A stretch of DNA of 64,000 nucleotides from Apostichopus californicus. Taxonomy: Eukaryota > Echinodermata > Holothuroidea > Aspidochirotida > Stichopodidae. The notes under the pieces were generated by a model. It ran no database searches, had not been told where the DNA came from, and saw nothing but the letters and a program-made list of their open reading frames with translations. The stretch spans positions 17,088-81,087 of the forward strand of contig JAIPMN010000279.1 of NCBI GenBank assembly GCA_020650975.1, in the 5' to 3' direction. The position numbers were made by a program, and so were the translations under genes. Below, in pieces: positions 49,701 to 53,261 of this stretch. Numbering within the stretch: position 1 is the stretch's first letter; every line of letters starts with the position of its first letter.

Positions 49701-51717
49701 TAGCTTAAAGCACTGTACTCTCTTTTACTAATATAAAGCATGTGCTACTTATAAATATAAAATATCTCCCTCCCTACAGTATGTGGAAGGGATTCTTCCC
49801 CTTGTCTATGCTAAGGGATAAGCCAGCACATGGTCTGAGGTGTGGTGTGGGGGTGTGCATACTATAGGGATGAGCAATATCTCATTTTGGAGCAGGGACT
49901 TAGCAACTCACTGTGTTAAGAGGTTACAAACCTCCTGTAAATGATGCTATCTTTGTACGTGATCGCAGTCTCTTATTTCTCTTCTAAGATCAAGGCATAT
50001 AACAATAAGTCCTTTGTGACATCATCTGTCGATTCTTCTATGGCACTCTGGAGGGAGGACGGCAGTAAACTTTGTTCCTTCAGAGGTAAGTTTGCCATAT
50101 GTAACATCTGCCAACATCGTGTAAAGCAGGGTTGTAGTGCTCAAGTCAAGCTTGAGCACTACTCATCCCAATGCATGTCAGTATGTTGCGTGTTCAAGCT
50201 TTGAAATGAACTCTTGTTGTCTTGGACTCACAATTGTCTCAGAATTCGAGCTGACTGGACTCGAATTTGGACTGGGATCTACTGGAATCTACTGGATCTA
50301 CTGGAATTGACTACAGCACTAATTTATTACTGCAAACTTGCATAAGTATCACATGGTATTTGATTGCAATTATAACAGCAATACCTGACTAAGACTTGAA
50401 GGTGATCATTTTTGATCTTCTTCTTCTTCTTCATCTTTGGTGGGGATTGATTTGAATTAAAGGTGGAGTTGTAGAAGGTGATGCGTTTGTAATGGACAAG
50501 TTTACTAACTGTTAAAACCAAAAACTTTCAAAATAGATTAGACTTGAGTTTAGAAATACATGTGGGATATATGCAATGGTACGTTGTACATTGTAGTCTA
50601 TATATTATTGCATATCTAGATGGTGATTTGTGGAAATGTTTTGTTAAGCTTGGTGTTTCAATTCATGACCAGTGATAACATCGCAGAGATAAAAAAGGTG
50701 GCCTAACTTTTATGTGTCAGACTGAAAGCAGCAAATAATAGGTATTAAAACCATGTTAACTTCTTGTTAAACTTCTATTTTGGGAAGGAGATGGGGGGGG
50801 GGGTGGGGGGGAGGTAACCCCTTAATCTAATAGCATAATAATTTCATATTGACATTTAGAAAATGAAGGATATATCAACCTTCACTCTGACACTGAACCC
50901 CCACCCATCCACACACCCCCCCTCCCCTTCCCCACACTCACACATACCCATCCAAACACAATGAAAGACATGAATATCCACCTCCTAATTAGACTATATT
51001 TAACAAGGAACCATGTAAATCACCTTTATCTGTATTGTCCCTTAGGTGTGACAGAACCCGTCAGCTTCTTGAGTCTTTCAAATAATCAAGTCATCTCGGC
51101 AACGACATCCTGCAGAATTGGAATACATACCTCGATTAATGAGCAGGTGAGGTGTTGAATAATTCATGAGGGCCCTTAAAGCACGTAGTAGTAGACTGTC
51201 ACCAGTGCTCTTTGATTAAAGGGAGTGTGTGGTGCATTGCGGCCGGGGCCTTGGGGGGGGGGTGATGTTTTTAATTGAGCATGCTCAAATCGTTTTTGAC
51301 ATTGCAGTCATTATACAATGATTGACATAAACAGGACTGAAATTGTACATCGCTTCATGTTGGATAGGAAGGGAAGAAAATAGTCTGTGGAAGGGATTGG
51401 GGTGGGGGGGGGGGGCTTCAAGCTTACCACCTGCTAGATTCCAGCAGGTGTTGTCTTATAATTATCTTTAATTACTAGTCCTTTAACAGGTGAGAACAAC
51501 AAGAATCTAAAGCATATGTGTTACCTTTGATTGTAATTAAAACAAAATTAACTAGTCTCTTTTTCTACTGCTCTCTCCCCTTTCATAGGCTAATTTTTCC
51601 AGCACTAAAGTCCGTTCAGACGTTTTTAAAGGTGTTGTAAGTGCCATGGATGTCCTACCCCTAAACAAGCTCTTTCTCATTGGGTCAGACAATGGATCAA
51701 TAACGCTTATGGCATGA
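10633..51717 (+). CDS. WDR81: WDR81, complete gene, 26 coding exons
   Basis: WDR81 is a BEACH-WD40 protein of late endosomes. In animals it pairs with WDR91 to restrain the Beclin-1/VPS34 PI3-kinase during endosome maturation, and it also acts in clearance of ubiquitinated aggregates. Joining exons 10633-10716, 11406-11578, 12511-12667, 13826-14968, 16927-17157, 17564-17695, 18086-18234, 19331-19490, 20519-20697, 21138-22636, 23215-23333, 23479-23598, 24231-24462, 27815-27988, 28530-28656, 29402-29520, 31948-31989, 34841-34979, 35699-35757, 35972-36031, 38106-38329, 39118-39310, 49359-49498, 49989-50085, 51046-51146 and 51589-51717 gives 5982 nt with no internal stop and compatible phases throughout. 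Layout: kinase-like region about 150-270, BEACH about 310-590, kinase C-lobe-like segment about 744-850, acidic linker about 1035-1225, helical region to about 1600, WD40 propeller about 1690-1993. The start is chosen because the first residues align with the vertebrate N-terminus. Confidence 0.93.
11020..11260 (+). repeat. Interspersed repeat with an AGGTCA direct repeat
   Basis: Located in WDR81 intron 1. CTTGGATGAACTTCC...ATAGACCTT and, 150 bp later, AGGTCAAAGGTCG (11210-11222) recur in the same order at about 62097-62173 (CTTGGATGAAGTTCG...AACCTTGAG...AGGTCAAAGGTCA). An earlier partial unit with AGGTCAAAGATCAATG lies at about 10958. The family is unknown. The motif equals a DR1 nuclear-receptor half-site pair, but this could be coincidence within a repeat. 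Confidence 0.5.
11406..11578 (+). CDS. WDR81: WDR81 coding exon 2 (residues 29-86)
   Basis: It reads VHEKWIAFILSK, then a Trp-rich loop (AWPEWRGE) and PWVRLQIHAIE. These align with the WDR81 'V-x-x-x-W-L-A-S-L' strand and the later 'G-W-x-R-V-E-V-H' strand. The acceptor is CGAATAAG, with a weak pyrimidine tract diluted by purines, and the donor is GTAAGG. The exon ends two bases into an Arg codon. Confidence 0.85.
12035..12098 (-). repeat. Hammerhead-like short repeat, copy 1
   Basis: The reverse complement carries GAAGAAGATCCTGCTAGGAT directly followed by CGAAACGTC. That is a GATCC/GGATC hairpin flanked by GAAGA on one side and GAAACGTC on the other, the arrangement of stem II and the conserved core of a type I hammerhead ribozyme. 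The expected CTGATGA box is degenerate (TTGAAGA). It matches copy 2 at 28394-28457 over about 62 bp in the opposite orientation. It lies in WDR81 intron 2. Confidence 0.6.
12511..12667 (+). CDS. WDR81: WDR81 coding exon 3 (residues 86-138)
   Basis: It contains LPIQDSGGF, then FFQFLGAITSRNYKLQWREA, aligning with the WDR81 segment that ends in a conserved 'NYxxxWR.A' motif. The acceptor is TCTCATTAAAG and the donor is GTATGT. A second AG at 12522-12523 was not used, because starting at 12511 keeps both the conserved LP-x-x-D residues and the phase. Confidence 0.85.
12668..13825 (+). other. WDR81 intron 3
   Basis: A 1.16-kb intron (GTATGT to TTCTTCTCACAG) with a pyrimidine-rich end at about 13780-13825. 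No repeat with clear boundaries is seen. Confidence 0.7.
13826..14968 (+). CDS. WDR81: WDR81 coding exon 4 (residues 139-519), kinase-like region and BEACH
   Basis: The first part has a kinase-like catalytic-loop relic, LFHSQGLVCGNVNLTDFTF, in which the HRD Asp is absent (CGN). From about residue 310 comes the BEACH domain: W-x-x-G-x-x-SNFEYLMILNYLAGRR, YPVLPWVCDF, RDLSKSKYRLNKGD, DITYYVYKSRR, EWTPDECIPEFFCDPEIF, LPDLEVPVWC and finally WIDITFGYK. These are the hallmark BEACH motifs (NFxYLMxLN, YPVxPWV, ECxPEFxxDP, WIDxxFGYK). The donor at 14969 is also the first unit of a tandem array of donors. Confidence 0.95.
14969..15612 (+). repeat. 27-bp minisatellite that duplicates the exon 4 splice donor
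   Basis: About 25 units of consensus GTAAGCATAAGGAATAACTG followed by TTATAAG. Unit starts include 14969, 14996, 15023, 15050 and 15077; a few are shortened by 9 bp (15077 to 15095, 15285 to 15303). Unit one is the authentic exon 4 donor. About 21 units keep GTAAGC or GTAAGT, most of them preceded by AAG. The unit is nine codons long, so the second and third donors would add 9 or 18 residues in frame. An in-frame TAG at 15044-15046 ends that possibility before the fourth donor. Units near 15410, 15438, 15468 and 15575 have lost the GTAAG core. Confidence 0.95.
15613..16926 (+). other. Rest of WDR81 intron 4
   Basis: AT-rich intron ending in TCTTGTCCTTCAG. No bounded repeat or exon is recognised. 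The open frames in this stretch show no protein family signature. Confidence 0.6.
16927..17157 (+). CDS. WDR81: WDR81 coding exon 5 (residues 520-596), end of BEACH
   Basis: It starts LSGSAAKKSMNVFLPVMDNH, completing the BEACH 'FGYK-x-x-G-x-x-A-x-x-x-x-NV' motif across the intron. It continues with HGIVQLFHGPHPKKL, matching the WDR81 'GVVQLFxxPHPxRL' segment, then a proline-rich tail. The donor is GTAAAA at 17158. It is phase 0 at both ends. Confidence 0.93.
17564..17695 (+). CDS. WDR81: WDR81 coding exon 6 (residues 597-640)
   Basis: A Ser/Asp-rich, probably disordered linker after BEACH (STADIASDVLVTSEDA, SSSSTQADQIPPYQSD). It is identified by its open frame, phase 0 at both ends, acceptor TTTATTCAAG and donor GTAAGG rather than by similarity. 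The order between strongly matched exons supports it. Confidence 0.7.
18086..18234 (+). CDS. WDR81: WDR81 coding exon 7 (residues 641-690)
   Basis: A linker exon with low-complexity Ser/Glu content followed by DVLQLLTGDDIIGIKNPIKK. The acceptor is ACTTCGACAG and the donor is GTAAAC. It ends two bases into an Arg codon completed by exon 8. There is little cross-species similarity; it is supported by phase and position. Confidence 0.7.
18235..19330 (+). other. WDR81 intron 7
   Basis: A 1.1-kb intron (GTAAAC to CTGGTTCCTCAG). Short CATTACACACCATTATACAC-type repeats occur at about 18730-18765; otherwise nothing is identified. Confidence 0.6.
19331..19490 (+). CDS. WDR81: WDR81 coding exon 8 (residues 690-743)
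   Basis: It contains LIKLPDDYDPLAALSQVEAL and FTSKSLHG. This matches the conserved WDR81 block 'I-x-L-P-x-x-(F/Y)-(D/N)-P-x-x-A-L-x-x-(V/L)-E' that precedes the kinase C-lobe-like segment. The donor is GTACAA, a non-consensus +4 but still GT-A. Confidence 0.88.
19491..20518 (+). other. WDR81 intron 8, with a repeat tail
   Basis: An intron from GTACAA to CTTATTTTCAG. Positions about 19790-19935 are T-rich and end in GTGAAGCGCTTTGTTCCCTT, then AGCGCTATATAAATGACA. This AAGCGCTTT...GCGCTATATAAAT signature is a common 3' end of SINE/LINE-type repeats in aquatic animals. The element boundaries are not resolved. Confidence 0.5.
20519..20697 (+). CDS. WDR81: WDR81 coding exon 9 (residues 744-803), kinase C-lobe-like
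   Basis: It contains ERDMLALGCTIAELFLASKL, which has the form of kinase subdomain IX (D-x-x-x-L-G-C-x-x-x-E-L-x) and matches WDR81 'RDMQALGVLLAEM'. With the HRD-like relic in exon 4, it suggests a pseudokinase fold interrupted by the BEACH domain. The acceptor is TTATTTTCAG and the donor is GTAAAT. Confidence 0.93.
20698..21137 (+). other. WDR81 intron 9
   Basis: A 440-bp intron. It contains ACAGTATTCTAAATATA twice (about 20829 and 20869), separated by a palindromic CTGAATATTCAG. No other structure is recognised. Confidence 0.6.
21138..22636 (+). CDS. WDR81: WDR81 coding exon 10 (residues 803-1303)
   Basis: The longest exon. The start, CRDVLQLLLKIGVSSSRV, resembles the end of a kinase C-lobe. 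NFLLSPYSEIVAFPPFFPAL follows and is strongly conserved in WDR81 ('LLSPFSSVVPFPPYFPALH'). A helical stretch comes next (LLLYLLDLF, NKLAQFLGPQKTAKHCLPII, QLLVRLGCRIFLRHL). From about residue 1035 to 1225 it is a very acidic, Ser-rich linker (DDEEQSDGEDISLSEEDRSE) with repeated ERRS/ERNSSD motifs. It ends SVSWLAERIGPSLTGQYLTV, matching the conserved segment after the linker. The donor is GTAAGT at 22637. Confidence 0.95.
22637..23214 (+). other. WDR81 intron 10
   Basis: A 578-bp intron with a short GTGTGTGTGTG run at about 22787. Nothing else is seen. Confidence 0.7.
23215..23333 (+). CDS. WDR81: WDR81 coding exon 11 (residues 1303-1342)
   Basis: It reads ELYINGDSYARGVLQCIMDI, then YGDEFIFQQCLPFIENN. 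This matches WDR81 'VLxCLLxIARLYGEPVLTYQYLPYI', a helical-repeat-like element. The acceptor is TTCTTATGACAG and the donor is GTGAGT. Confidence 0.92.
23479..23598 (+). CDS. WDR81: WDR81 coding exon 12 (residues 1343-1382)
   Basis: It reads VACVKKKVLMKHEASLVASM, then VLLISILERITERQLHEVRK. It aligns with the helical segment 'SRKEAGLLAAVTLTQKI'. It is phase 0 on both sides, with donor GTAAGT. Confidence 0.92.
23599..24230 (+). other. WDR81 intron 12 with short degenerate tandem repeats
   Basis: Positions about 23670-23830 hold a degenerate repeat of about 20 bp based on ACATAGTGAAGGATAGTA. Positions about 24065-24120 hold an 11-bp repeat, CCCCTCCAAAC. Both are low-complexity, non-coding sequence. 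Confidence 0.65.
24231..24462 (+). CDS. WDR81: WDR81 coding exon 13 (residues 1383-1460)
   Basis: It reads VITKKILFPVINLSSSLSHI, then FPSGASARNALCRKLVAAIT and LALRLGRERGRNEL. This matches WDR81 '[43 protein letters not shown]'. The donor is GTAACA at 24463. Its high GC compared with the flanks is typical of these exons. Confidence 0.94.
24463..25261 (+). other. WDR81 intron 13, unique part
   Basis: Contains a G-run at about 24653-24675. The 136-residue open frame at 24871-25281 has no splice-compatible role and no family signature. Confidence 0.6.
25262..27772 (+). repeat. 76-77-bp minisatellite with higher-order organisation
   Basis: About 33 units of a 77-bp repeat with core GTATAGTTAATGCATGGCAT, then GTCTTTGCATGATGGGTGAT, TTCACATG, and either a TTACAGATCCCCAGTACAGC arm (first half) or a GGGAGGACACAAGTACA arm. 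From about 26590 to 27500 the units group in threes, and the diagnostic GCTGCTGTCACGTGGG variant recurs about every 224 bp (near 26598, 26821, 27045, 27270 and 27493). The array ends about 40 bp before the exon 14 acceptor. Confidence 0.97.
27815..27988 (+). CDS. WDR81: WDR81 coding exon 14 (residues 1460-1518)
   Basis: A polar, Ser/Lys-rich linker (NNRKVSSQSTDSDEFYCEIK, RSPSAWSPGLTG). It is supported by an open frame matching the phase of both neighbours, acceptor ACCCACAG and donor GTAAGA. It corresponds in position to the poorly conserved vertebrate segment before '[14 protein letters not shown]'. Confidence 0.75.
27989..28529 (+). other. WDR81 intron 14
   Basis: A 541-bp intron containing the hammerhead-like repeat copy 2 at 28394-28457. 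The rest is unique AT-rich sequence. Confidence 0.7.
28394..28457 (+). repeat. Hammerhead-like short repeat, copy 2
   Basis: It reads AAGAAGATCCTGCTAGGATC followed by GAAACGTCAGGCC and an ACACATTCTC end. It is almost the exact reverse complement of 12035-12098. The hairpin GATCC-TGCTA-GGATC next to GAAACGTC mimics hammerhead stem II and core. The upstream box is CTAAAGA instead of CTGATGA, so cleavage activity is doubtful. Similar motifs are known near the ends of Penelope-like retroelements. Confidence 0.6.
28530..28656 (+). CDS. WDR81: WDR81 coding exon 15 (residues 1518-1560)
   Basis: It contains NQEAAQQLALVFTPEMAYIA followed by YVPLCRLIG. This matches WDR81 '[26 protein letters not shown]'. 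The acceptor is TTCTTGACAG and the donor is GTATGT. The exon ends two bases into a Ser codon. Confidence 0.93.
28657..29401 (+). other. WDR81 intron 15
   Basis: A 745-bp intron, GTATGT to TGCTTTCATAG. Nothing is identified inside it. Confidence 0.7.
29402..29520 (+). CDS. WDR81: WDR81 coding exon 16 (residues 1560-1600)
   Basis: It reads IHMENTMPNHDLIWKLYSSH, then a Lys/Asn-rich tail. The IPNHEL-x-x-x-L-x-x-L motif of WDR81 is recognisable as MPNHDLIWKL. The donor is GTAGGT. It ends phase 1. Confidence 0.9.
29521..31411 (+). other. WDR81 intron 16, 5' part
   Basis: About 1.9 kb of AT-rich intron without a supported exon or bounded repeat. The 3' part of the intron contains the MITE at 31412-31794. 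Confidence 0.55.
31412..31794 (+). mobile_element. hAT-like MITE (383 bp)
   Basis: Perfect 12-bp terminal inverted repeats: CAGTGGCGGAGC at the left and GCTCCGCCACTG at the right. It is flanked by TATATGTG (31404-31411) and TATGTGTG (31795-31802), an 8-bp target duplication with one mismatch, as for hAT transposons. There is no transposase. The internal block ACTATCTAAGCGGAGCGCCA recurs inverted inside the MITE at 44250-44543. Confidence 0.88.
31948..31989 (+). CDS. WDR81: WDR81 coding exon 17, 42-nt microexon (residues 1600-1614)
   Basis: It encodes EIPSTVVNERSSSP in the phase demanded by both neighbours. The acceptor is CATTTCGTTAG and the donor is GTAACG. It has no clear vertebrate counterpart. 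Because it is 42 nt and phase 1 at both ends, exon 16 could also join exon 18 directly in frame, so it may be a cassette exon. Confidence 0.55.
31990..33612 (+). other. WDR81 intron 17, 5' part
   Basis: Starts with an A-run at about 32018-32033, then a 350-bp TGTACAT/ATGTAC-rich low-complexity stretch (32040-32350) ending in GATAGA/GACGGACGGA short repeats (about 32393-32435). No exon is seen. Confidence 0.55.
33613..33928 (+). mobile_element. hAT-like MITE (316 bp)
   Basis: It begins CAGGGGTTCCCTAACT and ends AGTTAGTGAAACCCTG, an inverted pair typical of hAT ends. It is flanked by a perfect 8-bp duplication GCATAAGC at 33605-33612 and 33929-33936. No coding frame is present. Confidence 0.9.
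33937..34840 (+). other. WDR81 intron 17, 3' part
   Basis: AT-rich, with a GC-richer patch at about 34380-34620. It ends in CCTTTTTTCGCAG. No exon or bounded repeat is recognised. Confidence 0.55.
34841..34979 (+). CDS. WDR81: WDR81 coding exon 18 (residues 1614-1660)
   Basis: It contains GFGRNVIMTGNRIDLSSQET, matching WDR81 'TFGSVLVGNRIQI', between Ser-rich low-complexity flanks. The acceptor is TTTTTTCGCAG and the donor is GTAGGC. It ends two bases into a Gly codon. Confidence 0.88.
34980..35698 (+). other. WDR81 intron 18
   Basis: A 719-bp intron, GTAGGC to CTTTTTTTAG, with a G-run at about 35006-35022. Nothing else is recognised. Confidence 0.65.
35699..35757 (+). CDS. WDR81: WDR81 coding exon 19 (residues 1660-1680)
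   Basis: It reads SRSNRHLKGSWLHYWQ-like sequence (here HYWEQFV). The LxGxWLxYWxx motif just before the propeller is diagnostic of WDR81. The acceptor is CTTTTTTTAG and the donor is GTGAGT. Confidence 0.9.
35972..36031 (+). CDS. WDR81: WDR81 coding exon 20 (residues 1680-1700)
   Basis: It contains YHLSQMKLQMFAG, which leads into the first WD40 blade (compare WDR81 'FHFHQIRLQSFPGH'). The acceptor is CAATTTCCAG and the donor is GTAAGT. It is phase 1 at both ends. Confidence 0.9.
36172..37678 (+). repeat. 55-bp minisatellite
   Basis: About 27 units with consensus GAATTGGTACCCAATCTGCT, then AGCCCTTAAAGCTGCAGGCT, then GTAGAATGCTAGGGA. A shorter variant, in which GCCGACGATAGGGAGAA replaces the end of the unit, occurs at least six times interspersed, which suggests repeated copying within the array. 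Each unit carries GGTACC and CTGCAG sites. The array fills most of WDR81 intron 20. Confidence 0.97.
37679..38105 (+). other. WDR81 intron 20, 3' part
   Basis: 427 bp of unique sequence between the 55-bp array and the acceptor CTCTGTTTCAG. Nothing is identified. Confidence 0.6.
38106..38329 (+). CDS. WDR81: WDR81 coding exon 21 (residues 1700-1774), WD40 blades
   Basis: It reads HSAGIKALQVLPNENSFASA, SKDKTVKLWSLRNYGDGSSN, then a second blade HHKKTVFALNYLESQRLIAS ending CDGNVY. 'S-K-D-x-T-V-x-L-W' and the WDR81-specific 'NYGDG' are present. The acceptor is CTCTGTTTCAG and the donor is GTAAGT. Confidence 0.95.
38330..39117 (+). other. WDR81 intron 21 with a long purine-rich tract
   Basis: From about 38440 to 38990 the + strand is overwhelmingly purine (GGGA, GGAGG, AAGG and GGAAAG blocks) with few pyrimidines. 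The long open frames on the opposite strand here (Pro/Ser/Leu-rich) are by-products of this composition. Donor GTAAGT, acceptor TTTGTTAG. Confidence 0.8.
39118..39310 (+). CDS. WDR81: WDR81 coding exon 22 (residues 1775-1839), WD40 blades
   Basis: It starts VWDPYGSGAALRGYDLSKNV, closing the previous blade with V-W-D. It then reads VAMPAPSPVIMVSTPDATVK and IIDIRHAVVQHALKIS, matching WDR81 'VWDPFTGKTLRT' and '[26 protein letters not shown]'. The donor is GTAAGT at 39311. Confidence 0.95.
39311..41672 (+). other. WDR81 intron 22, 5' part
   Basis: Start of a 10-kb intron. About 2.3 kb of AT-rich sequence lacks a supported exon, RNA gene or bounded repeat. Confidence 0.55.
41677..42019 (+). mobile_element. 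Kolobok-like MITE, copy B
   Basis: Flanked by TTAA at 41673-41676 and 42020-42023. The ends are inverted, AGGCATTGAAGACTTGCCCC against GGGCGAGTCTTCACACCCT, with matching GAAGACT(C/T)GCCC cores. The body is the reverse complement of 6067-6406. The TTAA target and AGG start fit Kolobok-type non-autonomous elements. It has no transposase. Confidence 0.75.
42024..44249 (+). other. WDR81 intron 22, middle part
   Basis: AT-rich with a GTGTGTGTGTGTG run at about 42863-42882 and a C-rich patch at about 43845-43870. The open frames (for example 42217-42633) show no family signature. Confidence 0.55.
44250..44543 (+). mobile_element. hAT-like MITE (294 bp)
   Basis: Perfect terminal inverted repeats: CAGGCGCGTAGCCA at the left and TGGCTACGCGCCTG at the right. 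They are flanked by TTGGGAGG and GTGGGAGG, an 8-bp duplication with one mismatch. The interior shares AAAATTTTCTTGTACGCT and GTGGCGCTCCGCTTAGATAG, inverted, with the MITE at 31412-31794, so the two belong to one superfamily despite different ends. Confidence 0.88.
44544..45280 (+). other. WDR81 intron 22, between MITEs
   Basis: About 740 bp of unique AT-rich sequence with C-runs near 44700-44715. No feature is identified. Confidence 0.55.
45281..45860 (+). mobile_element. hAT-like MITE, family CAGGGGCGGACTGG (580 bp)
   Basis: It starts CAGGGGCGGACTGGGTC and ends GGCCAGTCCCCCACTG. It is flanked by GCCTTGTC (45273-45280) and GCCATGTC (45861-45868), an 8-bp duplication with one mismatch. The interior is the reverse complement of the outer parts of 53777-55274 (for example the AACAACATGCTTGAAAAAAA stretch and TGGACGGGTTGCCAATAG). 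The right end with its flank is duplicated in tandem (57 bp, to about 45917). Confidence 0.85.
45926..47387 (+). other. WDR81 intron 22, unique stretch
   Basis: About 1.5 kb of AT-rich sequence between the MITE and the 43-bp array. No exon, RNA gene or bounded repeat is seen. Confidence 0.55.
47388..48360 (+). repeat. 43-bp minisatellite with alternating units
   Basis: About 22 units of TCTCTATATATGTGAGTGTG followed by ACTGACAGTTTGGTCTGTAAATG. Units ending CAGTTTGGTCTGTAAA alternate through much of the array with units ending CACTTTGGTCTGCAAA, giving an 86-bp higher-order period. The minus-strand frames through it are repeat artefacts. Confidence 0.96.
48361..49358 (+). other. WDR81 intron 22, 3' end
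   Basis: Unique sequence up to the acceptor TTTGTATTTGACAG. Short GGTCAGCAATGGCCAGTAAT repeats lie at about 48400-48425. No exon is recognised. Confidence 0.55.
49359..49498 (+). CDS. WDR81: WDR81 coding exon 23 (residues 1839-1885), WD40 blade
   Basis: It reads LIRCLSVSPDGSTLGVGLSS, then GVLSLVDLRTGLLMGGWKAH and EGEILQ. It matches WDR81 '[46 protein letters not shown]' almost position by position. The donor is GTGGGA. Confidence 0.96.
49499..49988 (+). other. WDR81 intron 23
   Basis: A 490-bp intron (GTGGGA to CTTCTAAG) with a C-rich segment at about 49540-49600. No other feature is seen. Confidence 0.65.
49989..50085 (+). CDS. WDR81: WDR81 coding exon 24 (residues 1886-1918), WD40 blade
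   Basis: It reads IKAYNNKSFVTSSVDSSMAL followed by WREDGSKLCSFR. The S-S-x-D-x-S-x-x-x-W pattern of a WD40 strand is intact. The acceptor is TTCTTCTAAG and the donor is GTAAGT. Confidence 0.93.
50086..51045 (+). other. WDR81 intron 24, with a possible MITE remnant
   Basis: Positions about 50126-50323 start with GGGTTGTAGTGCTCAAGTC and end with TTGACTACAGCACTA, an imperfect inverted pair that may mark a decayed hAT-like element. No target duplication is visible. Internal CTACTGGAATCTACTGGATC repeats occur at about 50280-50300. G-runs and C-runs lie at about 50790-50940. Confidence 0.4.
51046..51146 (+). CDS. WDR81: WDR81 coding exon 25 (residues 1918-1951), WD40 blade
   Basis: It reads VTEPVSFLSLSNNQVISATT, then SCRIGIHTSINEQ. 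It aligns with WDR81 '[27 protein letters not shown]'. The acceptor is TTGTCCCTTAG and the donor is GTGAGG. Confidence 0.93.
51147..51588 (+). other. WDR81 intron 25
   Basis: A 442-bp intron from GTGAGG to CCCTTTCATAG with G-runs at about 51254 and 51403-51416. Nothing else is seen. Confidence 0.7.
51589..51717 (+). CDS. WDR81: WDR81 terminal coding exon 26 (residues 1952-1993)
   Basis: It contains STKVRSDVFKGVVSAMDVLP and NKLFLIGSDNGSITLMA, then TGA at 51715-51717. It matches the WDR81 C-terminus '[30 protein letters not shown]', so the protein ends where the family normally ends. Confidence 0.96.
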   Translation, partial: ANFSSTKVRSDVFKGVVSAMDVLPLNKLFLIGSDNGSITLMA

Positions 51718-52334
51718 GACTGTCATCACTTTATATTGTAAAGTGCCTCACCAGTCTTAAGAGCATGGACTACCGGACGCTAATAAGAGACCAAAGGAGG
51801 AGAAAAAAATGGATTGTTAAAACATACTAGTCCTGGAAATCAATTCTCTGTCCTTATGGCTGACTTTGACTCTACGGATGTTTGCAGCGAGCAGCAAAAG
51901 AGATTTAAGTTGGGAGGGGGAACAGACTTGGGGGGGCACTTGGAAATATGACCCCCCGATCCCTGCCCCAATTTCCTTTCCTGCTTCCCATGGAGGCCTG
52001 GTCAAACGGGCATACCAATGTGTGGTTCTATGTTGTGCTTGCCTAACAACATACAGTGAATCATCAGCCAGTAGGTATATAGCATGCAACCAAACTGTGT
52101 TAGTGCCACATTACGGGCAATCAATGGGGATCGAAGCAGTGATAAGGTATTACTATGGGATGTTCTGGAGAGTTCTAAATATGTGTAGCTATAGGAATCC
52201 ATAAATATCGATCATCAACTGTTCAGTTTTGCTTCAAATCCTTTAAAAATGCCAAACCATACATGCCTCCAGTAAGAGGTCATGCTGCATGGAGGACTGT
52301 ACACTGATTTGCCAGACTGTCCAGCCTAATGCCA
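51718..52334 (+). other. Probable WDR81 3'UTR, proximal part
   Basis: Sequence immediately after the stop. No canonical AATAAA could be assigned, so the transcript end is unknown. G-run and C-run patches lie at about 51916-51965. Confidence 0.4.
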
Positions 52335-52640
52335 GGTGGCTATTACCACCCTAGGTGGGAAAATGGTGGCTTGTGTTTCAGTCCCCATGAAAGGTCCAGG
52401 GTTGTGTGTGGTGTGGCTATTACCATCCTAGGTGGGAAAATGGTGGGTTGTGTTTCAGTCCCCATGAAAGGTCCAGGGTTGTGTGTGGTGTGGCTATTAC
52501 CACCCTAGGTGGGAAAATGGTGGGTTGTGTTTCAGTCCCCCTGAAAGGTCCAGGGTTGTGTGTGGTGTGACTATTACCACCCTAGGTGGGAAATGGTGGG
52601 TTGTGTTTCAGTCCCCATGAAAGGTCCAGGGTTGTGTGCC
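52335..52640 (+). repeat. 77-bp tandem repeat, four copies
   Basis: Unit starts GGCTATTACCACCCTAGGTG, then GGAAAATGGTGGGTTGTGTT, TCAGTCCCCATGAAAGGTCC and AGGGTTGTGTGTGGTGT. Copies begin near 52338, 52415, 52492 and 52569; the last lacks one A and ends at GTTGTGTGCC. Each copy contains an imperfect palindrome, CCACCCTAGGTGGG. It lies 0.6 kb after the WDR81 stop and may be in the 3'UTR. Confidence 0.93.
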
Positions 52641-53161
52641 TAGAGTTCGCAGAGTGCTGCTGAAAAGGATATTAATGATAGCAACGATTTTTTAATTTAG
52701 CTCTGGGATATAGTCTGTTTATCACACATCTGTGATTCAATCAAAGCTTCATATGAAATTCTGTCAAATAGAGATGGATTCATAGTTGTAAAATCTGACA
52801 GCAAAGTCAAAACATTTCCCACACTTTTCAATTATTTTAGCCAAAAATCACTGTAGCAGTAAAACAGGGTTAAAAATTCTACAAGATCTTGAGATTGTTC
52901 ACCATTTTGGTGAAGTGCAAAAATGGCAGTTGCATAAAATCTTGACATGCCAACATGAGAGGTGCAGTATGTAGCCTACATCAAAAGAGGTACATACGCA
53001 GAGCACAGCATCGCTCTAGTCAGGAAATACACAATGTTAGGATGAAGCATTACATGGTTTTAAAAAGTATTAACCTAAGCTGTGAGTATACCTACTGTAT
53101 TTTGGTGGCATGAAAATGTGACTGCTCCATGTTACAGTTCTTTCTCTCTCCCTCCCTCCCT

Positions 53162-53164
<3 letters not shown>
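52641..53164 (+). other. Unique AT-rich sequence
   Basis: No gene, RNA or bounded repeat is seen. It ends in a short CTCTCTCCCTCCCTCCC run leading into the poly-T. Confidence 0.5.
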
Positions 53165-53194
<30 letters not shown>

Positions 53195-53261
53195 NNNNNN
53201 NNNNNNNNNNNNNNNNNNNNNNNNNNNNNNNNNNTTTTTTTTTTTTTTTTTTTTTTTTTTT
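53165..53261. other. Poly-T tract with a 40-base assembly gap
   Basis: T-run from 53165, N at 53195-53234, then another T-run. The gap is an assembly artefact in a homopolymer. The true length is unknown, and sequence could be missing here. Confidence 0.97.
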
